From Amorphochlora amoebiformis (taxonomy: Eukaryota > Cercozoa > Chlorarachniophyceae), in the NCBI GenBank assembly GCA_054601695.1, contig BAAHQB010000086.1, positions 248,001 through 312,000 on the forward strand: a stretch of 64,000 nt of DNA. Reading direction: 5' to 3'. The notes under the pieces were generated by a model, which saw only the letters and a program-made list of their open reading frames with translations, did no database searches and was not told where the DNA came from. This document shows, one piece after another, positions 41,494-58,652 of this stretch (the stretch's first letter is position 1; every line of letters starts with the position of its first letter). Position numbers and translations under genes: made by a program.

Positions 41494-41814
41494 TCACAAA
41501 GGTGGAAGCGAGGCCTTAGCCCTTATCAAGTGCATGAATTCCCCAGCCTTCTCATCCAAGAAGATCACCTCGCATTCATACTCCCCAACCTGATACGTTA
41601 GGAAAATTTGAAGCAGTTTTCATACATCATATGTATTTACAGTATAACTAGCATACATATATTCATTACATGTACTGGTGTTTATGTATGTAAATTTAGG
41701 TACTGTATTACAAATATATATATATATATATATATAAATATATATATAATATATATATATATATAACGTATATATATATTATACATATATATATACATAT
41801 ATGTATATTATATG

Positions 41815-41848
<34 letters not shown>

Positions 41849-42650
41849 TTCATACTTTTGTATATGATTTATGTGTACAGTGTACATATATATATATATA
41901 TATTTGATATGCCATATATTTTAGAGTAATTAAATATCGACACCTTCAAAGGTTCGAAATCAATTTTAACGCTCATCTCCTGGTCGATGTCGGCCTCCAC
42001 AAGGTCGTCGAACGTACTAATGTTCCATACATATATATTCTTGTAACGTACACCACTCGGTATACATACATACATATATGTATATATACATATTTACATA
42101 TATGTACAAGAAATATATGTATATATATATTTATATATATCTGTGTATATACACACACATATATATATATATATATAAACCTGTGAGTATATACGTACGT
42201 ACATACAAAACATTTTTTTTTTTGGTTTATATGTATGTGTATGTACAGTATGTCAAGATATATTTGTACATAAATATTGTATTTATACATAAGGTATATA
42301 TATTTATATATTGTATGCATATGAAAAAGAGAGGAAAAATGCAGAGAGGAAAGATGTTCATGATTAAGAAAGAGTTAATGTAGCAAAGAACATAATGTTT
42401 TAGATCTTTGAGGTTTGAGAATGTGTAGAAGGATATGTCAAGGAGCTGGATTTTTCGATTTTCTATTTGTTTATGAAGATGGGGTGGGTAAAGGGGTTAG
42501 GACTGGGGTTAGAGATTCCACCTAAATCGGTTCTTATTTCTTGAGTCTGTGTCCTCCAAATGGCTTAGAAGTCTCACCTATATGGAATATGTTTTATGTA
42601 CATAGTGTCAATAAGGGTATGTATTAATTTATATGTAGTGTATATGTACA

Positions 42651-42690
<40 letters not shown>

Positions 42691-42731
42691 GAATTGTACA
42701 TATATCTATCAAAATGTATATAAATTAAGAA

Positions 42732-42764
<33 letters not shown>

Positions 42765-42811
42765 CTCATTTGTATGTTTACATATATGTATATATATATA
42801 TATATATTTGC

Positions 42812-42845
<34 letters not shown>

Positions 42846-42846
42846 C

Positions 42847-42881
<35 letters not shown>

Positions 42882-42884
42882 CAT

Positions 42885-42915
<31 letters not shown>

Positions 42916-43452
42916 CTGGCTATATCAAACGTAAATACGAAAATATATCAAGTTACATGCTATATTTCTAAAAAAGAGTTCCTAAAATATACATATACAT
43001 ATTATACAACATACCTGCAGCTCATGCTTCTTCTTCTTGGAAATTTCCCAGCTTGGCCCCCTCCGTTTCTCCTTTACCACCTATTGAAAGACATGCGTAC
43101 ACGCATAAATAAACACATACACACCGCACAGAGATATTGGATATCTTTATAAAACGTAGATTTTTCGAGGACGGCTTATATATGTATATGTATATGTGCA
43201 TATGTACATAGCTTAGCATTCGAGTTGAGTTTACCTGAGGGAAACTAAGTGTTATCATCATCCTCGGTAGGTATAAACAAATTGATACACAGACGTAAAT
43301 ATACAAATTCAATTTAATTATATTTTTAATGCTTTACATTATATAATGCACACTTTGTAACGTATTGTACGTATACTTACGAATGTTTATATATACGCAT
43401 ACATTTTAAATATATAAGAGCATAATATATATATATATATTATATACATACA

Positions 43453-43484
<32 letters not shown>

Positions 43485-43485
43485 A

Positions 43486-43516
<31 letters not shown>

Positions 43517-43743
43517 GGTATATATTCAAATGTCATAAGTTAACGTATAAAATGTGCGTTACCTTCTCGACTACATATAACTCATAACGCTGTTTCAGAC
43601 TCACTCGAAACCGACACCTATTTACAATACATGACATTTGTATATGTATATGTACATATGCACATATGTTTACTCTATATGTATTATGTGTATATATGTA
43701 TGTGTCAATGTATATAAACACGTCTATTTATAAACATTTAGAC

Positions 43744-43798
<55 letters not shown>

Positions 43799-43849
43799 AC
43801 ATACTTAGTACATGTACATACATATACAAAAATACGTAATATATATATA

Positions 43850-43896
<47 letters not shown>

Positions 43897-44546
43897 CTAA
43901 TATATTTATCTCACCTAATATATTTTTATACTCACCTAGTTCGAAAAGGGTTCTTAATCCTGAGGTCTATTGCCTTCTTGGTGCGGATCACACTTTCAAT
44001 GTTGTGAACCTGTTTCATAGAAGTATGCACATGGAATTTGTGTATGTGAATGTGTGTATACAACATTTATACAATGTATGCATGTATGTGTTTATCGAAA
44101 TACATATATGTATATATTTGTATGTATATATATTTATATATATATATACATACATATATATATATATATATCGATATGCATATATCGATATACATACACA
44201 TACACCCCCAAAGTGATGCCCTGGCGCTTTTGGCCAGTTGGGCTGGTGTTACCTTGGCTTCTTTCCTTGAATTAATATGACTATTAAGGTTAAAAACCAT
44301 AGGCGCCACTGCAGTGCCGTCCTTGCCCTGCCCCTATTGTCATGGTTATGTAAGAGTTAGGGTTAGGTAGGGTTAGGGCGAGGGGTAGAGAAGGGTTTAC
44401 CACGAGGGTTAGGCGTGCTTGTTGTGAGCGGGAGAAGCTGTGTACAGGATTAATATGAATAATAGTATACTAATATATACTAGTCATTAGTATATTTACA
44501 TATATATATTTATATTATATATATATATGTGTATATGATATATATG

Positions 44547-44590
<44 letters not shown>

Positions 44591-45501
44591 TTGTAAATAT
44601 GTATATTTTATATCCACATCAAGTTAGGGTTAGGGTTATGATTAGGGTTTGGGTTAGCATTGTTAGGCTTAGAATTAGAATAACCGTGGAAGCATGTGGA
44701 TCTTGAGGCTGGTCTTGCTGCCTTTCTTTCCCTTCCCTTCAAGCTGAACCACGTCCTAACAGAGAGAGAGGGAGAGAAGAGAAAGAAAGAGACAGATAGA
44801 GAGACATAGCGAAAGTGAAAGTAAAATAGGGAAGAAAACAGGAGGGTTAAGGCTACATTTTCGGCATAATTCAATGGGAAATTCTCAAAAAGACAGAAAA
44901 CTACCTAACACTTATCCTACAACATTAGACACCACCCTTGATAACTCTTAACCTGGAGTCAATGGTCCTCGGACTAAGACTAGCTCTAACCTAATAGGGT
45001 GAAAAAGCGGGTGTATCCATCGAGAGGCACTAACCCTAACCCTAACCTGTTCCAATGTGAAATCCCGACATCCCTCAATGCGCGCGTAGTATGTGATGAG
45101 CTTGCGCGAGGGGTTGGAAAACTGGGATTAGGGTTAGAGTTGGGTTAGGGTTACGGATAGGGTTTGATGTTTGGATTTTCGAATGGAAGCGATGAGATTA
45201 CGGATTCGTTTTTTTTAATAAGAGTATTATAGAGAGTAACACCTAAGCTTAATCCTAACCCCAACCTACCCCTAGCCTTAACCCTAACTGTAAAACTTCT
45301 TGTCCCCAAACCTAGCCCTAGCCCTATTCTTAGCATTAATCCCAACCTCAATGGTTTTGGTGATAGACTCTGCTAAGCGTCCTTCAAAGTCTATTGTCGC
45401 CTGTATGTCGTGTAATGATATTTATACACACACATATATATATATATATATACATGTATATCTATTGTATGTGTATACATGTACAAATATATGTATATGT
45501 A

Positions 45502-45534
<33 letters not shown>

Positions 45535-45894
45535 ACTGTATAAATATACGCAGATATGTGAGACTTGTTCACCTTGGGCAGATAGTTGGGGAGGCTTTGG
45601 TAGAGGAATAGGCATATGATCATCATATCCCGTGCTACAGGAGACGCAAAATCCTATCACAGTATATTGTAAACAAAGATATACATACGTGTGCCAACAT
45701 CACAGATACACACGCACATATATATATATATATGTATATATATACATGTATTACATATATAATATATATATATATATATCGATGTGTTTATTTCTAGATA
45801 TGTGTACACATACCTCTTCTGTTAGTTCCAGAGGAAGACCGATGGTCTTCATAGCCTGCATTGTGCATTATGTACTTATTATATATGTATTATA

Positions 45895-45939
<45 letters not shown>

Positions 45940-46345
45940 TTCATACATTTATAATGTTGCTGGCAATTCTCTTCCTCTATTATATTACACACAATAATAT
46001 GCCAAACAAACATACATTTGTAGATATAATGTAAGTGTATATATTACATAAATATACATATGTTTATATATAAGTATATAAATAAAGATATAGAGAGTAT
46101 GATATATTTATGTATACACATACGTACATATGAATATTATGGCATAGTATATGGCATATTTATAAGTTATACATATATGTATATTAATAAAATATATACC
46201 TTAATAATGTTTTTAATGAGTCGCGCCTTACTATCCAAAGGGCCCTCGTTGAAGCTATATGTATTCAAATGAATAAATATATAATATAGACATGATATAT
46301 ATTTGCACACACTATATATATATATGTGTGTGTGAAAACATATGT

Positions 46346-46384
<39 letters not shown>

Positions 46385-46407
46385 TAATATACATGTAACC
46401 TTGTAAA

Positions 46408-46438
<31 letters not shown>

Positions 46439-46820
46439 TTATTATATGTAGTATATCAATGAGTATACACAACATAGATATTACCTAAGCTGCTCATGTA
46501 GCGTTGGCACGTGCGAGATGATCACCGAGCGAAGGAAGACTCCGTCCATTAAGTCAACGTCAAAACTTCATGAATATAACATGGTGCGTTAATTACAAAT
46601 ATATATACACACACATATATATATATATATGTATATACACTTTATGTATGTATATATATATATATATATTATATCATATGCAATCCATTACCTTAATGTA
46701 AAGTCAAAAATAAAAAATATATCGTATGTTAGGTATATCACATTTTATATTATACATATATACAAACATATATACATATATATATATATATCTATATACA
46801 CAATATATATATATATATAT

Positions 46821-46857
<37 letters not shown>

Positions 46858-46887
46858 TATATATATATATATGTATATACATATATG

Positions 46888-46949
<62 letters not shown>

Positions 46950-47226
46950 GTAATAATAGAATATTTATTTTCATAATGTCTAACCGTATAGGCTCGCGAT
47001 AGGATTCAGGGTTGAGCTTCTTGTGATGATACTAATGATATGTTTATATCTGCTTACATGTATATATATATATATATATATGTGTATTACATGCATTATT
47101 TATATCAATATATATATATGTATATATATATATAAATTATATATTATTTAGACACAAAATATACATGTACATAAATATGTATACGTATACACAAATACAT
47201 ATATATATATATATACATATATATAA

Positions 47227-47265
<39 letters not shown>

Positions 47266-47435
47266 ACAATCTATATATGTGTATGTGTGCATACTATGTG
47301 TATGTATATGTACACATGTATATATATATATATATATATGTATGCATGTATTGGTATGTACCTAGATCATCTACTAGCATATATGTATTTATATATATAT
47401 ATATATACATATGGATATATCATGCCTCATATACA

Positions 47436-47473
<38 letters not shown>

Positions 47474-47495
47474 GTATATATCATGCTTCATATAC

Positions 47496-47548
<53 letters not shown>

Positions 47549-48154
47549 TATGTGTGTGTGCACATGTGTGTGTGTGCGTGTTTATGTTCACATGCAAGTA
47601 TGTGTGTTTGTATATATGCGTATATATGTGTATATATGTGTATTTATGGGATATACTAACCGCCAGCCACTTGAGTAAGATACACTCGGATAGTGAATAC
47701 ACGTTGCTATTCGACATCCACTCCGATATCATCCCTCCCTAATTTCCGAAAGAGGAGGGGAGAGAGAAAAAGAGAGGGAGTTAGAGGGAAAAAAAGGGAA
47801 AAAAAGCGAGAGCGAGAGAGAGTTAATGATAAGAGAGACATAGCTTCAAACTTAAGTTCAGGAATACGATGGAGGGGTAAAGTAGCAAGAGTGGAAATGA
47901 GAGAGAGAGAGAGTACCAAAGAGTGAGGGAATGAAAGAAATGAAAACATCATAGAAAGGGAGAGTGAGAAACACGTGCCTTTTTGGAGATGCCAGGGAGA
48001 TCAGCGTAGGTGGTTGGGGTGATTCTTTGTAGGATAAATACCTGAGGAAGGACACGTATTTATGTATCTGTAAATATAGATATAATATTATATGAATTTA
48101 TACATATGTACCTTAATGTATACATAATATCCAAATGCATATGTACATATGTAC

Positions 48155-48204
<50 letters not shown>

Positions 48205-48679
48205 AATATATATTTACATTTATGCCCACGTAATATACCTTAGCGCAAATATATAAAGTAAGAATAAGGCACGCATATATATACACACGAATGTATATAT
48301 ACATATACACTTTAAAGTATGCATATTTCAAAAAATGTATAATACAAGGAATATACAAATATATATACACCTGTTAGCATATAGCTAAGAAAAAACCAAT
48401 GAATAAATGTGAGATAATTTTCGGAGTAAACAAATCATACCTTAATGATTTGATATAAAACAGTCTCCCATGCTTGCTTCGACCTCTGTTCAAACTCATC
48501 TTCCAGCTCGCTCAACCGGAACTTTACCTGAATATATATACATATATATATACATATATGTATATATATGTATATATTCACTCTTTTACATAATATTACG
48601 CATGAACAAAATACATACGAATTTAAAACCATGTGAATGTTTACTTGCAATATATATATATATTTTTATATATATATTA

Positions 48680-48712
<33 letters not shown>

Positions 48713-48878
48713 GCACAATGCACATTTAGTCTCAATATACAACTTTCATATAAAGATATATTCATATGTATATATTTATATAGTGTGCATATATATAAGT
48801 ATATACACACACAATACATTCATGAAAAACATGTGTATGATACCTCATCCTTAGTCTTGCCATCTGCACCCTGGGAAT

Positions 48879-48913
<35 letters not shown>

Positions 48914-49063
48914 TAAAAAGGAATGCGCCATATATTTTAGTAATGGAATTAATCTCAATAGTAAATATGACATGAATGATAATGATGATTAAACACTAAT
49001 AAACATTTGTTTTATATACAATATAGGAAGATACTTACATATTTATTAATAATGTCTATATGT

Positions 49064-49103
<40 letters not shown>

Positions 49104-49187
49104 TGTACTACATACGCATGTACATGCATGTGCATAAATATACTTGTGTGTTTATGTAGATATAATATAATATATATATGCATATAA

Positions 49188-49232
<45 letters not shown>

Positions 49233-49631
49233 CATATGTACATTGTACTACCAAGATGTCCTTCCGATAGTGGTCGGAGTGTATCAATCTCGTAAATTCT
49301 TTCAAAGTCAGCAGATATTCTGGCTTCGCCATGTCCATCTAAATTACATATATATATATATATATATATAAATATACATATATACATATATAAATATGTA
49401 CATATGTATATATATATATGTATATATAATATAATATGTATGTACATATATTTCTACAAACATTTATATAAAAAATACTGGAGTTTGCTTTAGTATGACA
49501 GGCAGAGAGGCCTCCATACCATCTATGTTATATCATAGAGTATATCCTCGTTTCTAAGAAAGTATATTAATACAATTGTTCAAAGTATGTATCGAGATTT
49601 AGGTCTTGCATGAATAGATATTACACGTGTC

Positions 49632-49674
<43 letters not shown>

Positions 49675-49824
49675 TATAATATAACCGAAGCCGTAAAGAA
49701 ACTGTGAGAAGGAAGAGATGACGACAAATATGGATAAACAGTACATATGTATGCATGTACATATACAATTCATATATATATATATATATAGATATATATA
49801 GATATACATATATTAAATATGTAC

Positions 49825-49861
<37 letters not shown>

Positions 49862-49954
49862 CGAATATATATATATTATACATACATCTATATGTATATG
49901 TGTATACATAGATACATATATGTATGTATATATGTGTATATATGTTGCACATAT

Positions 49955-49988
<34 letters not shown>

Positions 49989-50358
49989 ATATATATATAT
50001 ATATTATATTTATGAACCAGCCCTCCATACGATTTGAGAAAGTTGAAAAACTTGACGATCTTCTGAAACTTTGTCTACATGTAATTATTACACACGTTAT
50101 ACAAATATATGTAATATATGTATATCTGGCATGTTTAGTATATTTATACATGTACAATGTATTCATCTAAAAATGTATACATTTATATGTAGATATATGT
50201 ATATATATATATGTATATTATGACACTTACGACTTGTACGCCTAATTGATCTTGTGAGCAATGTCAATACACACATATATATGTATATTCTATATATATA
50301 ATATTGTGCTATGTTAATAAACACATATATATATATATATATATACATATTTTTTTAT

Positions 50359-50419
<61 letters not shown>

Positions 50420-50558
50420 ACGTGTGCATATACTACATTGTATTATATTGTATAAATTATAGCTATATTTTAAAAAATATTTGTATATATTTAGGACACA
50501 TGCACCATATAATTTTATACACACGCACATATATATATATATATGTATATATATATAT

Positions 50559-50600
<42 letters not shown>

Positions 50601-50694
50601 ATAATGTACATACAAATATTACCTATACTTATATATCTATATATATTTATAATGTTATATATATATATATATGAGGTAAAAAATACATTTGTAT

Positions 50695-50743
<49 letters not shown>

Positions 50744-50826
50744 TGCATACCCAGGAAGCATTTCCTCCTTTATCCTTAGGCTTAGGGCTCGTCACTTGTT
50801 TACTATCTCCCTACAAATATATATAT

Positions 50827-50858
<32 letters not shown>

Positions 50859-50859
50859 C

Positions 50860-50903
<44 letters not shown>

Positions 50904-50966
50904 GTATGTACATGAATCAATTGATACAAATCCAATTATATTGTATCTGCTTAAACAAATCATTCT

Positions 50967-51000
<34 letters not shown>

Positions 51001-51071
51001 TGCAATATGTGTAGATATGTGCATGAGTATATAATACATATATATATAGATATACATATTAATAGATATAC

Positions 51072-51111
<40 letters not shown>

Positions 51112-51195
51112 ATATGGATATTCGTACAGTATTACATGCATGTATGTTGTAATATCTATATATATATATATTTACATATACGTATATATATGTAG

Positions 51196-51233
<38 letters not shown>

Positions 51234-51268
51234 GTATATATAAAATGTATACTTGCATGCATTTACAA

Positions 51269-51300
<32 letters not shown>

Positions 51301-51336
51301 GTACATATATATATATATATATACATATATATATAA

Positions 51337-51387
<51 letters not shown>

Positions 51388-51760
51388 AAATGTACGAATA
51401 TGCAGTATATACATAAACATATTTATAATCATACTACGTACAATGTATATAATATAAATATATATATATATATATGTATATATATATTATATATATATAT
51501 ATATATACGTATATATATTTATGTATATGTATATATATATATATATATGTGTATATATATTCATGCAAACGTACCAGATATCTATGTAGGTGTGCATAGA
51601 TTTTGTATGATCAACATAACATATACTATATGTATATATATATATATATATATACATATATATACATATATATATATATATACATGTGTGTGTGTGTGTA
51701 TACATGCTACATATATAAAATCTTTTAAAACTAATTTCATTTATTTACACATATATACAT

Positions 51761-51792
<32 letters not shown>

Positions 51793-52096
51793 GTATATGT
51801 TATATACTGCATTACCTCCTTGGAAAATGAGAAAATCTTACAGCCAGACAGGGCGGAGACGAGGTTATATATGCAGGAACGAGACTATAATGTTCGTATG
51901 TAGAAAGCATATTTATGTATTCATTAAGACACGTATATGCATGTCCCAATCATATATATATATATATATATATGCATGTGATGTATACATCTCTACATAT
52001 GTAATTATATGTGAATTTACATATATGTAGTATTTACATATAAATATATTTAATATGATAATATCCGTGCATACATGTGCATATATAGATGTCATG

Positions 52097-52141
<45 letters not shown>

Positions 52142-52694
52142 TATATGCGTATATATTTATATATATACGTATATAAATAGACTTACATGTAATATATATA
52201 TAAATAGATTTACATATATAATTATATATTTATATATTTATATATACATATATCTATATATATATATATATATATATGTGCGAATATGCAATAACCTCCG
52301 ACATTCGTTCGTGGAAGGCCTCCAGGTTAACCTAGGTTTTTTTTATTAACTTACAATGCATTCAACGCTCAGTGCTTTAGTTTTCTCTTCTTTTTTAGGT
52401 AAAATCAATATTAACCTTGGAATTAGAGACTGAATTGAAATACTGATGAACTGTTTTTTGGGAAAAAGCGTGTAGTGGTAGCTATGTGAAAGAAAAGAGT
52501 TTTCTTTCTTGAATCCCAGGCTTTGGGTTTGAGATATTGTTTCTGGGGTTCGGGAGTGGTATCCATATCCAAACGAACAAGAAAAGGAGTGAGATAGATT
52601 GAGTTTAGCTTGAAATACTTGCAATTCTGTCGGTTTTAATGTGTTTTAGACACATGCATGCACGTGAGAGTATACCAACGTATATATTTAACAA

Positions 52695-52730
<36 letters not shown>

Positions 52731-53200
52731 TATATACATATACGTTATATTATACAATTCATCTACATATAATAGAAATGTTACTATTATACATATATGT
52801 ATCTTTTTATCTATATTTAGAGTATATACTCGTACGTATATACATAAATTATATTTAGAATCATATGTGCGCAGATGTATTACATTTTCAAAGGTTGAGT
52901 TCCTCGATATCGCGAAGAGGAAACGCATCAGAATCGACAGGGATGCCAACGGCTTTTCTATACAAGTGTACATAGTATCCATGTATATATATATTTACAT
53001 TTTTATGTATATATATATTTATATTTATACATATGTTATTTTGAGTATGTCAACATACGTGCATTACTAATATATAAAATAGTAGTAATAAAAAGAATGT
53101 ACAATCTAACGTATGTATATAATGCGCGAGTATATTTTTACATATATGTTCTATTATATATGTGTATATATATATATATATATTCTATGTGCGCGCACAC

Positions 53201-53242
<42 letters not shown>

Positions 53243-53345
53243 TATGTACGCGCACACAACTAGAAATATCTAACTGAAACATACATGGATATGTATGTAC
53301 ATATATATTTATACATGTATATACATAGATATATACATATGTATG

Positions 53346-53417
<72 letters not shown>

Positions 53418-53904
53418 GATAGCACATATAGATATATTTCCTAGCCTCTATCCCCAAATCTGTATGACAAATCCCAACCAGCATAATAGCACACACACAT
53501 ACAGGTAGAGATCGAGAGAACCGTTGAGATAAACTTGAAGGCTGAGAGCATCCACTCCATTCGCGTCGACCACCTGATATCATGTGACAAGAAGTTCATT
53601 CACATGTGTTTCCTTAGATTCTCTAGCGTGAAGGGGGGAAGTGTAAAGTGTTTCTTGTGATATACCATGATTGGGCTATCGGGAAAGGGCTTGACTATGT
53701 CTATCTTGGAGGCATTGAGAGTGAGATAGTCTTGGTTGCTTAAGAGACAGTTGTCTGTCATACCAATGACCTGATATACATATCTAAATATACGCAGGTT
53801 TGTGTGCATTTACATAAACTTATATGTACACAGATAAATGTCTAATATGTATGAATACAGATATCTAATGAACAAATTTATAAAGGTGTATACATCTCCA
53901 TATA

Positions 53905-53936
<32 letters not shown>

Positions 53937-53983
53937 GATATTTATATATATACATGTGTACATGTATATGTAACACATATATT

Positions 53984-54014
<31 letters not shown>

Positions 54015-54059
54015 CTATATATACATATATGTGTGTATATATATACATATGTGTGTGTA

Positions 54060-54090
<31 letters not shown>

Positions 54091-54157
54091 GCATATACAT
54101 GAGAATGTATTGTAGATGTATTTGTTTACATATGCATATAGAAATATACATACATGT

Positions 54158-54199
<42 letters not shown>

Positions 54200-55648
54200 T
54201 AATTTATATATATGATGTGTATATGTATGTATCTGGTATATGTTATACAGAGAGAGATATTGTGAGTGTTACCTGCAGAGGAAACGCGTTCTCGTCCGAG
54301 TCTAGAAATCGCACTTTTGTGGAGAACGAAACCTACATGTGCATACATATTTATACACAAATGTATATAAATAGTAAAATAGTGTAAAATATGTACATTA
54401 ATGTTGAACATAAACAAATATATATATATATATATGCATAAAAAGAAATACATGCATATGTATATTTATGTTGTTATGTATATCTTTACTAATTATATAT
54501 ATATATACACTCTGAATAAGTATGCACTATTACATATGGTATATAGATAAAACTATATATACATATTACAACAAACAGTAATATCTATATTATATATATG
54601 TCTGTACAAATAGCTAGACATATTATGTCACATGTACTGTATTTACTTATACATATGCAGAATTGTATGTATATATATTGATTTATATATATACATACAT
54701 ATATATATATATATATAAATATATATTTTATATTGTTATACATAATATATTTTGTACAGGTGAGATACCAAGTGAATTATTTACATGCAAATATCGACTC
54801 CATTTCATGTATTTCTCGCTATTTCCAAGAAAAGAAGTTAGAAAAAAATTAGTATCAATATTTCGCACAGGTTTCTTTGATTTGAAGGTCAGTTGCGCCT
54901 CAAGAGTCTTTACTCTCGTATTTAGTGTTGACCCATTGGGAAAGGACACCTAATTCGAAACATACCTAAATCAGCACATTTCCAAGTTCGCTCATATCAA
55001 TCCAATCGAAACACTTCTGCACCCTTTTTTACCCTTTTTTTTATAATGGGAAAACAAGACAGAATAAACGAAATTGACAGGAAGACCTTCAATGGAATAT
55101 CCTTGATCTCACCGCTGGTAACGTACGAAATGCTCTGGCTAGTATACCCGCAGTTATTCACCTGAAAGAGAAATAAAAACAAGTCAGGTCTCAAGTTCAC
55201 GATTTTAGTCTCTTCTGAAATCTCGTATGTACATGACATTTGAGCCTGACACATTCGTGCCAGCCTGACACACGCGTGCCATTTTCGAGTGGCAAATGCC
55301 AACCTTGATAGCTGCCCTAGAGGAGACGCCGAGTGGGCAGATCGGTAGTAGAACCTTAAGGTTGCGGTAAGGTTAGGTTTAGCTATTATGCTTAGGGTTA
55401 CGGGTACGGCTAGGCTGAGGGTTAGGCTGAGGGTTAGTTTTCGATTAGTTTTACTTCTTGCGTACTGAAGGATAGCATAGGAAAGGACCCCCATCCTGCA
55501 TATACATACATCTACATATATGTACTCAATATATATATATATATATGTATGTGTACGAATGTATATATATGAACAATATATATGTGCATGCGTATATTAA
55601 TTATACATATGGATGGTATAATAGATACATATTTACGTACCCATGCAT

Positions 55649-55683
<35 letters not shown>

Positions 55684-55713
55684 ATCTTTACATATATATA
55701 TATATATATATAT

Positions 55714-55760
<47 letters not shown>

Positions 55761-56383
55761 TAACACTAACCTCCCTCACTGATGTCTCCGACCCTCAACC
55801 CTAACGTAACCCTTGACATAAGTCGGACTAATCCTACCCCTACCCTCACCCTAACCCTACCTTCCAGTGGTATCTCTAAATAGGTTGTTTTGCTGTCGCC
55901 CAGGACTAATTGTAGCTTCGTTCTGTACGCGATCGGTTCGCAGGGGTTGAAGATCACAGTGATTTTCTGTTTTGTTTTTATTTTGTTTATTTCCCTTTTT
56001 AGATAGCGAGAATGGAGAGAGCGAGAGAAGGAGAGGGATGAAAAAAGTGAAAGAGAGATAAAGAGAATAAGAGATAACCTTAGATTCTCCAGGGGCCAAG
56101 GTGCCTTCGACGTTTGTAATTTGGAATATAACATCCTCATCCACCTTCCAGGAACATTTTTTCTCCATCTATTACATATACATATATATGTACATATAAC
56201 TATAAAATCTTTTTTTATATGTATATGCGATATTGTTTCTCCCTCTATTTCTATGTGAGTTTGTACATGTAAATAATATATACATATCTTCATGAATATA
56301 TACATTTACCTCTACTTGTAAATCTTGTGCCTTTTCCCCTTTGGGCATTCTGCTTTTCCTCCCTAATATTATACATACAATAA

Positions 56384-56452
<69 letters not shown>

Positions 56453-56711
56453 TGTAAATTTTAGTAGTATAACATGTGAAAATATACATATAGGTATATA
56501 CACACACAATATCTATGTCTTATGTATTATAATTGTAACACATCTAAGTATACATGTGTGTGTATATGTTTATATGAACATATAAATATAATGGTGATAT
56601 ATATTGTATATATACATATATATACACATATGTATACATATATATATAACATGAAAATTACATACATATATAGATATATTTACAATATACATATAAAAAA
56701 ATATATACATT

Positions 56712-56754
<43 letters not shown>

Positions 56755-57074
56755 CGAGACATGAGTGGTTTTACGCTTCACATATATATGTATATATGTG
56801 CGAATATTAAAATATACATGTGTGCATGTAATATACGGTGTATGTATATACATGTGCATGCACATATACAAGTAGATGTACGCATACGTCTAGGCTGTAA
56901 TTTCTTCTTTGACTTCTCACTGTCTTTTTCTTCTTCAGGGTTGAGCTATAGATACATAGATGAAGCTTTACGAGTATATGTGTAATACACACATTAATAT
57001 ATATACACACATATACATATACATATATATATATATATATATATACATATATTATATATATATACATTTATATA

Positions 57075-57126
<52 letters not shown>

Positions 57127-57302
57127 TATATATATATATGTATGTATAAATATGTATATTGTATCCAAACGCATATATAATATATGTATACACATATATA
57201 CACATATATACATATACATATAACTATTATAATATTTATTTACGTGTAAATATATATAACACGTAAATCTATGAATATATATATATATATATATATATAT
57301 TT

Positions 57303-57367
<65 letters not shown>

Positions 57368-57501
57368 CACATTACATGCATATACATCCATACATTTTAA
57401 TTATGTAAACAAAAAAAATTGTAAATTACATATATATCTTTAAATGTACATTATTTATATACATATAATATATACATACATATACATGTAACGATGTATG
57501 T

Positions 57502-57551
<50 letters not shown>

Positions 57552-57705
57552 AGCATATATGTATACCCATTAACTACATGTATATACACATATATTTATA
57601 TATACACACATATATATACATATATACATATATACATGTATATATATATATATATATATAAATATGTATATATATAACATATATATATATATATATATAT
57701 TATAA

Positions 57706-57750
<45 letters not shown>

Positions 57751-58149
57751 GTTGTACTTATATACAATATATATGGTATGTATATACACTTATGCCTCAA
57801 TTTACATATTTAGTAGACTCACAATTATTTAAGTTATCTGAAATAAATATCCACTCACTTGGACGATCTTCTCGTAAACACACCTAGAGTTTACTTGAAT
57901 CTTGTCTTTAACAACAGGGTATCGATTTCCAAAGTAGAGTGCCCAGCTCTCCTCTCTGGTATAAATACCACATGTACACATCCATCCAAATAAAAATTAA
58001 ACTATTGCTATGTAATGAAATGATATATGTATACATGCTTATATGTGAATATATTTTATACTACAAAATGAAATGATATATGGATATTTACATGATTATA
58101 TATGATGTACATATACTTTATGTGTATATTTTATATATTTACATAGTAA

Positions 58150-58202
<53 letters not shown>

Positions 58203-58621
58203 GTACATACATACATGTAGATATTATTATTATATACATGTAAAAATACATACCTATATACATATAATATACATACATACAAATGTATTATTTACATGGA
58301 CTTACACATATTCTATATTTTACATCGTGGTATATAGACACATTATACACATTAAGCGCGGTGACATGTTGGGGACATACCTATCGGTGTTATTAGCGAT
58401 TACAAACTCCTTGACATACTTCGTCTATGGTTGGTTGGTTTACGGTTGGGATGGGTTAGGTTTAGGGGTTTGATACTTCGTCTATGGTTGGTTGGTTTAC
58501 GGTTGGGATGGGTTAGGTTTAGGGGTTTGAAAGGCTTAGGCTAGGAATAACGTTAGTATGGACATGTTGCCTGACTATTATATATATATATATATATATA
58601 TGTATTTATATATACATATAT

Positions 58622-58652
<31 letters not shown>

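Noticed and set aside
52346-52624. Minus-strand frame of 92 residues as one CFAP47-like exon
   Set aside because: Only its 3' end (about 52346-52385, with a GTAAGT donor) and the separate exon near 52275-52335 look coding. The Ser/Gln/Phe-rich remainder looks like intron.
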